From Planctomycetota bacterium (GTDB taxonomy: Bacteria; Planctomycetota; Planctomycetia; Gemmatales; Gemmataceae), in NCBI GenBank assembly GCA_016200155.1, contig JACQFG010000142.1:1-10470 (forward strand): a stretch of 10,470 bases of DNA. Direction: 5' to 3'. Below are positions 6,405 to 10,470 of the stretch, in pieces. The notes under the pieces were generated by a model. It had not been told where the DNA came from and did no database searches. It saw only the letters and a program-made list of their open reading frames with translations. Position 1 is the stretch's first letter. Each line of letters begins with the position of its first letter. The position numbers and the translations under genes are program-made.

Positions 6405-7611
6405 CGCGGCTGCATCGCCCCGGCGGCTGCGCGTCCTCGTTGCCGCGCTGGTGCTGGTCGCCAGCGGCGCCGGCGCATGGTGGATCTATCGGGCCTGGCC
6501 GGCAACGCTGCCCGAAGTGCCCGTGGTGGATTTGACCGATGTCGATCCGGAGGTCGCCGAGGCGATCAGCTCAGCCCGCGCCGCCCTCGTCAAGCAGCCG
6601 CGCTCGCTCGAAGCCTGGGGCAAGCTCGGGATGGTTTTGCACGCTCATCATTTCAACGAGCAAGCGATCACCTGCTACGCGGCGGCAGCGGCACTCGATC
6701 GCTCGAACCCGACCTGGCCGTACTACCAGGGCGTGCTTCTGCAGGCCGGCGCCGATCCGATGGCCGCGCTGCCAAGCTTGCAACGCGCTGCCCGACTGGC
6801 GCCGCGCGACACGCCGACGCCGCGCTTGCGGCTCGCCGAACTGCTGTTCGAGCTGGGACGTCCGGACGAAGCGGAGAAGGATTTTCGCATGGTACACGCG
6901 GGCGACGCCGGCAATGTGCGCGCCGTGCTCGGTCTGGCCCACGTGGCGATGGCCCGCAAGAATTACGAGGACGCCCTCGAGCATCTTCGCCCAATCGCGG
7001 AGGATGCCCGGGTGCGAAAGCGTGCCGCGGCATTGGCTGCCGCCGCGTACCTGCAACTGGGCATGAAGGACGAAGCCCGCAACGCCCAGGGCCGACTCGC
7101 GACGCTTCCGGACGATCCGCCGTGGCCCGATTTGCTCGATCCCGTCAACGATTTGCGCGTCGGTCTCGTCGGCCGCCTGGAACGCGCCAAATCGCTGGTG
7201 CATCACGATCCAAACGCAGCCGTCGCGCTCATGGATGAGACGGTTCGCCGTTATCCCGAGTCCGATCAGGCTTGGGTCGCACTGGGCGCCGCACGGGAAT
7301 TTGCCAAGGACTTCGCCGGCGCCGAGCAAGCATTCGAGAAGAGCATCGCCCTGGCCCCCAAGCGCGCCGATCATCACTTCTATTTGGCCGAGTTCCTGCG
7401 CGGCCAGAAGCGTTTCAAGGAAGCCGCCGATGCCTACCGCAAGGCCAGCGAACTGCGTCCGCACGACGCCGACACGCACCTCAGACTCGGCGAGTGCTTG
7501 CAAGAAGTGGGCGATCGCCCCGGCGCGATCGAAGCCTACCGCGCTGCGCTTCGCTGCCGGCCCGATTTGGTTCCGGCGCAAATGGGCCTCAAGAAATTGA
7601 CTGAGAAATAA
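6379..7611 (+). CDS. Membrane-anchored tetratricopeptide-repeat protein
   Basis: The product is 410 aa from a GTG start. The basic N-terminus (PRRLR, 14-18) is followed by one transmembrane segment (about 19-36, LVAALVLVASGAGAWWIY). This suggests anchoring with the repeats on the outer face of the cytoplasmic membrane. At least five to six TPR units follow: about 78-110 (AWGKLGMVLHAHHFNEQAITCYAAAAALD), 148-178, 182-205, 297-328 (AWVALGAAREFAKDFAGAEQAFEKSIALAP), 331-362 and 365-398. TPRs are protein-protein interaction scaffolds; no catalytic domain is seen. The start is chosen at GTG 6379 because GAGG at 6369-6372 has 6-nt spacing and the membrane segment follows directly; the longer open frame to 6190 reads antisense-like sequence within the upstream gene. 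The 26-nt overlap with the CRTAC1-like gene indicates co-translation, and the two products may interact. Confidence 0.88.
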   Translation: MAKASLPNNAAASPRRLRVLVAALVLVASGAGAWWIYRAWPATLPEVPVVDLTDVDPEVAEAISSARAALVKQPRSLEAWGKLGMVLHAHHFNEQAITCYAAAAALDRSNPTWPYYQGVLLQAGADPMAALPSLQRAARLAPRDTPTPRLRLAELLFELGRPDEAEKDFRMVHAGDAGNVRAVLGLAHVAMARKNYEDALEHLRPIAEDARVRKRAAALAAAAYLQLGMKDEARNAQGRLATLPDDPPWPDLLDPVNDLRVGLVGRLERAKSLVHHDPNAAVALMDETVRRYPESDQAWVALGAAREFAKDFAGAEQAFEKSIALAPKRADHHFYLAEFLRGQKRFKEAADAYRKASELRPHDADTHLRLGECLQEVGDRPGAIEAYRAALRCRPDLVPAQMGLKKLTEK

Positions 7612-7774
7612 CCTCCCCGCTCGAAGCGATTAGCCCGGACTTGTAATGTCTGTGCGTGGGTGTGTGCGTGGGTGTGTGCGTTTTTGACGGGGAGGGGTGG
7701 GTCGGTTGCACAGACATTGCACAGAGTGCGTTGGAAGGCCCCGTGGACGAAAACGGAAGAAATCGCCCACCGAA
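7612..7774. other. Convergent intergenic region with tandem GT-rich repeat, inverted repeats and G-runs
   Basis: No gene is seen between the two convergent stop codons. A 12-bp unit (tgtgcgtgggtg) is repeated 2.5 times at 7651-7680. AATGTCTGTGC (7645-7655) is the exact reverse complement of 7708-7718, which would enclose the tandem repeat in a 52-nt loop. A second pair, CCTCCCCG (7612-7619) and CGGGGAGG (7688-7695), interleaves with it. Five G-runs of three or more (7658-7660, 7670-7672, 7689-7692, 7694-7697, 7699-7701) could form a G-quadruplex on the + strand. TTGCACAGA is directly repeated at 7706 and 7717. The only T-tract (7681-7685) has no compact hairpin in front, so a classical intrinsic terminator cannot be called. 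Confidence 0.6.
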
Positions 7775-9265
7775 TTAGCGAGTCCCCGTGAATGGGTACA
7801 GGTTCTGCTTCGCCGGATCGCAAAGGCAGCACAGGTTGTAGGGCATCAGCGCCTGGCGCACCTGATCCGCGAACGAAGCCGCGTCGTTCGCAGCGACCGT
7901 CAACGCTTGCCGGCACAATTCGGCCGCGTTCTGTCGATAGGTGGCATCGTCAGCAAGCAGGAACGCCGCGTCCGGCGGCGCTCGACCGGCGCGTTCACGC
8001 TCCTCGCAGTAATGGGCGGCGACGAAGTATAGCATCGACACCGGCGTCATCACTTCGAAGCGATCGAAGCAGGCGAAACAAGTCCCCGTGATCTCATCGA
8101 CCCATTCCAGCTCGTTCAACACCGATTGGCCATACTCCGCCAAACGAAGCGTTCGCCGCGGCGTGCGCCAGTCCTCGGCCATGATGCGGCCCAGTCGTTC
8201 GACGGCGCAGAGCGTCTGCGCGATGCCGGGACTGAGCCAGGCGTCAAGGAACCCCGCCGCGTGAGGCAGGAGCGCCCAGTCGGGACCGGCGGCCTGCGTG
8301 AGGCGCCGCTGCAGCCGGCCGGTGCGCACAAACGGTCGAACGGCACAGGCATCCCGGAACTGGCGTGCGAGCGACGGGTAGGCGTTGAGCAGACGTTGCC
8401 ATTCGGCCTCGGGCGCTTCCCCGTCGCGGATTGGATGACGCTCCGGGTCGAGCGAGAAGCCGGCGCTGGTGACGCCGTGATCGAAGCGCAGCACCCACAT
8501 CCAGCCGCCGTCGATGATTTGATGCTGAGCCGCGGCATCGCAGGGGAACGTGTGGGCAGCAGTCGCCGATGGGCCGTGTGTTTCTTGCAGCACATCGTGC
8601 CAGCGCGCAACGCCGGTGAAATGGCTGTACAAGGCGCGCGACCGGGCACGCAGATTGGCAGGAGCAACGGGTTCGAGCTTCAGCGTCTGGCCCAGCATCT
8701 GCGCATCGCCGGTCGCATCGACAAGGAATCCCGCGCGTATTTCGATGTCCGCATCCGGTCGAGAGCCACGCAGATGCCAAGCGTTTTCGTGAAGCAGGGT
8801 GTGCACATGGAGCTGATCGACATACACAGCGCCGGCCGCGATCGCGCGTTCGACGAGGTTCGCATCGAAATCGGCACGAAACCAGTGCGTGTCGGACCGC
8901 GCATCATCGGGACTGGCGGCGACCAGCAGAGCGTTCGCGTTCGTTTCATGCGGCGTGAACGGCTTGCCTGCTTCATGGCGGAAGAAGCTGAAGCCCCGCT
9001 TAAGGCCGCAGCGAAGGTGCGGATAGGTCGCCTTCCACGTCCCGTATTTCGAGAACGGCTTCAACCAATCGAGTCCGAAGCGATCGGCGATGGCGGCCAG
9101 CTTGAAGTCGGCCAGCGGCGTCGATGATTCGCCGATGGCAAAACGCGGATGAACCCCGCGTTCGAGCAGGGCCACGCTGTAGCCAAGCCGCCGGGCGATG
9201 ATCGCGAGCAGCGTGCCGCCGAACCCGGAGCCGAGAATGGCGATGTCGCAGTCGATGGATGTCAT
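7775..9265 (-). CDS. Flavin-dependent tryptophan-halogenase-like FAD oxidoreductase
   Basis: This is a 496-aa cytoplasmic FAD-binding protein of the tryptophan halogenase/p-hydroxybenzoate-hydroxylase-like superfamily. Seen: dinucleotide fold CDIAILGSGFGGTLLAIIARR (GxGxxG at 12-17), then LLERG with the acidic end of beta-2. GESSTP (45-50) is the halogenase-type flavin motif. A GLKRGFSFF stretch (87-95) with Lys89 is a tentative counterpart of the catalytic Lys. DATGD (183-187), GGWMWVLRF (253-261) and HAAGFLDAWLSPGIAQTL (335-352) follow. The classical halogenase WxWxIP motif is only partly kept (WMWVLRF), so halogenation is uncertain and hydroxylation or reduction is possible. An unusual Cys-rich C-terminus, NLCCLCDP (477-484), is present. 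It follows purE with a 4-nt overlap (start and stop share 9262-9265), so it should be co-transcribed. The substrate is unknown. Confidence 0.82.
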   Translation of the reverse strand: MTSIDCDIAILGSGFGGTLLAIIARRLGYSVALLERGVHPRFAIGESSTPLADFKLAAIADRFGLDWLKPFSKYGTWKATYPHLRCGLKRGFSFFRHEAGKPFTPHETNANALLVAASPDDARSDTHWFRADFDANLVERAIAAGAVYVDQLHVHTLLHENAWHLRGSRPDADIEIRAGFLVDATGDAQMLGQTLKLEPVAPANLRARSRALYSHFTGVARWHDVLQETHGPSATAAHTFPCDAAAQHQIIDGGWMWVLRFDHGVTSAGFSLDPERHPIRDGEAPEAEWQRLLNAYPSLARQFRDACAVRPFVRTGRLQRRLTQAAGPDWALLPHAAGFLDAWLSPGIAQTLCAVERLGRIMAEDWRTPRRTLRLAEYGQSVLNELEWVDEITGTCFACFDRFEVMTPVSMLYFVAAHYCEERERAGRAPPDAAFLLADDATYRQNAAELCRQALTVAANDAASFADQVRQALMPYNLCCLCDPAKQNLYPFTGTR

Positions 9266-9768
9266 GAGGATGGCGCCGCGGCGTCGTCGAGTTTCGCATC
9301 CAGAACCTTGCGCGCGAGTTCCTGACGGTATAGCTGCAAGCGTTGCGAAAGGGCGGTATCGGCAGTAGCGAGGATCGCCGCCGCCAGCAAGGCCGCATTG
9401 GTCGCTCCGGCCTGCCCAATGGCGAGGGTGCCGACCGGAATGCCCGCCGGCATCTGCACGATCGACAGGAGCGAGTCGAGCCCCTGCAACGCCTTCGACT
9501 GGATCGGCACCCCCAGGATCGGCAGCGTCGTCTTCGAGGCGACGACCCCCGCCAGATGCGCCGCCCCGCCCGCTCCCGCGATGATGACCTTCATCCCGCG
9601 TTGCTGGGCTGACGCCGCGTAGTCGAGCACCACATCCGGCGTGCGATGCGCGGACATCACCTTCGCTTCATAGGGCACGCCGAGTTCACGCAGCATCTGC
9701 GCGGCGTGCTGCATCGTGTCCCAGTCGGACTTGCTGCCCATGATAATGCCAACGAGCGGAGTAGGCAT
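9262..9768 (-). CDS. purE: N5-carboxyaminoimidazole ribonucleotide mutase PurE (class I)
   Basis: PurE converts N5-CAIR to CAIR in de novo purine synthesis in the cytoplasm. The 168-residue product matches the family length. Signatures in order: VGIIMGSKSDWDTM (phosphate-binding GSxSDW, 11-16), VMSAHRTP (catalytic-region His41, 39-44), IIAGAGGAAHLAGVVAS (His71; the usual HLPG reads HLAG here), ILGVPIQSKALQGLDSLLSIVQMP and GIPVGTLAIGQAGATNAALLA. These indicate the class I mutase and not the class II AIR carboxylase. Class I PurE normally works with PurK, often encoded next to it, but no purK is present. Instead a halogenase-like gene overlaps its 3' end by 4 nt. The start is the ATG at 9766-9768, with GAGG on the minus strand about 10 nt upstream. 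Confidence 0.96.
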   Translation of the reverse strand: MPTPLVGIIMGSKSDWDTMQHAAQMLRELGVPYEAKVMSAHRTPDVVLDYAASAQQRGMKVIIAGAGGAAHLAGVVASKTTLPILGVPIQSKALQGLDSLLSIVQMPAGIPVGTLAIGQAGATNAALLAAAILATADTALSQRLQLYRQELARKVLDAKLDDAAAPSS

Positions 9769-9806
9769 GGAGGTCGGTCCTCAAGGAATCGTCTTATCCC
9801 TGATAG

Positions 9807-9812
9807 ATTATA
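9807..9812 (-). promoter_or_regulatory. Candidate -10 box of the purE promoter
   Basis: On the minus strand these six bases read TATAAT, an exact sigma-70 -10 consensus in a locally AT-rich patch, 38 nt before the purE start codon. The corresponding -35 window (about 9829-9835) is GC-rich and does not resemble TTGACA, so the promoter would be weak or depend on an activator. The call rests on the -10 match and its position only. Confidence 0.45.
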
Positions 9813-9851
9813 TGACCGCGAGAAGACCCGCCGCCGGCCGCGTTCATTTCT

Positions 9852-9910
9852 CCGAGCCTGAGCGCCCAGCGAAGGACCAATGCAGCCCTTCGCTTGGCGC
9901 TCAGGCTCGG
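9852..9910. repeat. Hairpin with 24-bp arms, likely dispersed palindromic repeat
   Basis: The arm at 9852-9875 (ccgagcctgagcgcccagcg, then aagg) is the reverse complement of 9887-9910 at 23 of 24 positions, with an 11-nt loop. The gagcctgagcgcc motif resembles palindromic units I recall as recurrent in planctomycete intergenic DNA. No T-tract follows on either strand, so it is not a typical intrinsic terminator, although it lies between two divergent transcription units and could insulate them. Unlike the two 160-bp elements, it is a single compact hairpin. Confidence 0.8.
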
Positions 9911-9928
9911 CAAGTACACTGCAAATCT

Positions 9929-9956
9929 TGTCGCGCGAGCATCGGCTCGCTAGATT
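9929..9956 (+). promoter_or_regulatory. Candidate promoter for the leader/aminotransferase transcript
   Basis: TTGTCG (9929-9934) and TAGATT (9951-9956) each match the sigma-70 -35 and -10 consensus at four of six positions with a 16-nt spacer. The spacer is exactly a hairpin-type inverted repeat, GCGAGC-ATCG-GCTCGC (9935-9950), which could be an operator. An alternative -10, TACAAT, lies at 9965-9970 but has no good -35. Either would start transcription just upstream of the leader ORF. This is weak evidence and planctomycete promoters are poorly characterised. Confidence 0.3.
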
Positions 9957-9999
9957 ATCGAAGTTACAATTTGCACAACGGATTTATCACGTGTACCCA

Positions 10000-10086
10000 A
10001 TGACAAACGTCAGCGCTATCCTCAGCCTTCCCACCGCGCACGCCGCTGCTGCGTCCGTGATCGCTATCGCCGCTGCCATGGAATGA
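10000..10086 (+). CDS. Putative Ala-rich attenuation leader peptide (28 aa)
   Basis: This small ORF starts with ATG at 10000 (an in-frame GTG at 9991 is an alternative) and reads MTNVSAILSLPTAH followed by an Ala-rich stretch ending IAIAAAME. Ten of the 28 residues are Ala: codons 6, 13, 15-18, 22 and 24-26. There are also three Ile, two Val and two Leu. Its TGA (10084-10086) directly abuts the segment GCCTGGGG that can pair with the 5' arm of the downstream terminator. The peptide's position, length, runs of one amino acid and stop placement match leader peptides of amino-acid-biosynthesis attenuators. No strong Shine-Dalgarno is seen; CGGA at 9979-9982 is the only candidate. GC-rich DNA favours Ala codons by chance, so translation needs support from conservation or ribosome profiling. 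Confidence 0.5.
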   Translation: MTNVSAILSLPTAHAAAASVIAIAAAME

Positions 10087-10128
10087 GCCTGGGGAACGTT
10101 GTACCAACGAAATTGCTTGACCCCGGGC
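10087..10128 (+). promoter_or_regulatory. Candidate antiterminator pairing in the aminotransferase leader
   Basis: GCCTGGGG (10087-10094) can pair over 8 bp (one G-U) with CCCCGGGC (10121-10128). The latter is the 5' arm of the terminator, so the two pairings exclude each other. AGCCTGGGG occurs twice, at 10086-10094 and 10134-10142, so the same target sequence has two competing partners. A small hairpin CGTTG-TAC-CAACG (10097-10109) lies in the loop. A ribosome finishing the leader peptide would cover 10087-10094 and favour termination; one stalled at the earlier Ala codons would leave it free. This is inferred from base-pairing only. Confidence 0.5.
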
Positions 10129-10154
10129 CGACCAGCCTGGGGTTTTTTGTTTTT
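10120..10154 (+). terminator. Intrinsic terminator immediately upstream of the aminotransferase gene
   Basis: CCCCGGGC (10121-10128) and GCCTGGGG (10135-10142) form an 8-bp stem with one G-U pair, extendable by A10120-U10143, around the loop CGACCA. A tract TTTTTTGTTTTT (10143-10154) follows directly. It ends 2 nt before the Shine-Dalgarno of the next gene. A strong terminator between a promoter region and its own gene's ribosome binding site is the hallmark of transcription attenuation, not of an operon end; the only other + strand candidate it could close is the leader ORF. Confidence 0.85.
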
Positions 10155-10165
10155 CTGGAGATGTC

Positions 10166-10470
10166 ATGACTGCACCGCTCGAACTTTCCCTCCGTGCCCG
10201 GCAGACCGAGGAGCCGCCGATCAGCTACTTCATCCAGCAAGCCGTCGAGAATCCGAATCTCATCAGCCTCGCGGCCGGGCTGGTCGATGCGAAGACGCTG
10301 CCGGCCCAGGAGGTACACGAGGTTGCGGACATCCTCTTGCGCATCCCCGAGGCTGCCCAGGCCGCGCTGCAGTATGGCACAACGCACGGCTATGGACCCT
10401 TGCGTGAAAAAATCTTTCGGCATATCCTGACTCTCGATCAGCTTGCCCAGAGCGATGTGGCCTTCACCAC
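10166..10470 (+). CDS. PLP-dependent class I/II aminotransferase, N-terminal part (3' end outside window)
   Basis: The frame is open to the window end with 101 codons visible. It begins MTAPLELSLRARQTEEPPIS. The segment NLISLAAGLVDAKTLP (about 31-46) matches the 'I.L..G.P....FP' opening of fold-type I aminotransferases of the MocR-like/2-aminoadipate/aromatic-branched-chain group. ALQYGTTHGYGPLRE (67-81) is the family's 'LQY....G...LR' substrate and cofactor region. The PLP-binding lysine and most of the domain lie beyond the window, so the substrate cannot be assigned. There is no N-terminal GntR DNA-binding domain, so this is an enzyme and not a MocR regulator. GGAG at 10157-10160 is 5 nt before the ATG. 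The gene sits directly behind the leader-peptide/terminator arrangement, which suggests control by availability of an amino acid, perhaps alanine. Confidence 0.88.
   Translation, partial: MTAPLELSLRARQTEEPPISYFIQQAVENPNLISLAAGLVDAKTLPAQEVHEVADILLRIPEAAQAALQYGTTHGYGPLREKIFRHILTLDQLAQSDVAFT

Larger units (their letters stand above)
9769..9999. other. Divergent intergenic region upstream of purE (-) and the leader ORF (+)
   Basis: Beyond the hairpin at 9852-9910 and the candidate promoter elements listed separately, no gene is visible. A longer open frame on the + strand (from 9880) runs into the leader ORF, but its upstream part reads through the hairpin arm and has no coding character. No purine riboswitch-like fold or PurR-type operator was recognised upstream of purE. 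Confidence 0.5.

Noticed and set aside
9769..9851. Purine riboswitch or PurR operator in front of purE
   Set aside because: No conserved three-way-junction core or recognisable operator was found in the short leader.
9880..9999. Longer version of the leader ORF (68 aa, starting at 9880)
   Set aside because: The added part reads through the hairpin arm and the candidate promoter, has no ribosome binding site and would remove the leader-like character.
10161..10169. Minimal ORF ATG-TCA-TGA overlapping the aminotransferase start as a regulatory start-stop
   Set aside because: It is probably accidental; the Shine-Dalgarno spacing fits the ATG at 10166 well and a two-codon ORF cannot be supported from sequence.

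Overview
The window is GC-rich, densely coding bacterial DNA. The pairing of a CRTAC1-type FG-GAP/ASPIC-UnbV lipoprotein with a membrane-anchored TPR protein suggests a planctomycete, possibly Pirellulales-like. The dispersed palindromic repeats (the 'accacggattacacggat' kind, the 'gtcaggct..agcctgac' kind and a 'gagcctgagcgcc' hairpin) point the same way. An acidobacterium or verrucomicrobium cannot be excluded from sequence alone.

Positions 1-4556 (+) hold the [NiFe]-hydrogenase maturation operon in the order hypF (3' part only), hypC, hypD, hypE, hypA, hypB. HypF and HypE make the thiocyanate/cyanide donor, ending on the C-terminal Cys of HypE. HypC and HypD assemble Fe(CN)2CO. HypA and HypB deliver nickel. 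hypF/hypC, hypC/hypD and hypD/hypE overlap, and hypE/hypA are 7 bp apart. The tight packing is broken at hypA/hypB and at hypB/downstream gene. Each of those junctions carries a 160-bp element bounded by inverted repeats, from two different repeat families. Each element supplies the 3' coding end and stop codon of the preceding hyp gene.

Positions 4710-7611 (+) hold two overlapping genes: a secreted, probably lipid-anchored, seven-FG-GAP/ASPIC-UnbV protein and a TPR protein with one N-terminal membrane segment. Positions 7612-7774 are a noncoding gap between convergent genes with a G-rich tandem repeat and inverted repeats. Positions 7775-9768 (-) hold a two-gene operon: purE (class I N5-CAIR mutase) followed, with a 4-bp overlap, by a flavin-dependent tryptophan-halogenase-like oxidoreductase.

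Positions 9769-10165 lie between divergent genes. They hold a 24-bp-arm hairpin of a dispersed type and a probable purE -10 box. On the + strand they hold what looks like a complete amino-acid-responsive attenuator: a 28-codon Ala-rich leader ORF, a candidate antiterminator and an intrinsic terminator with mutually exclusive pairing. This sits directly upstream of the ribosome binding site of a PLP-dependent aminotransferase gene (10166 to the window end, truncated). The attenuator is the most interesting signal in the window.
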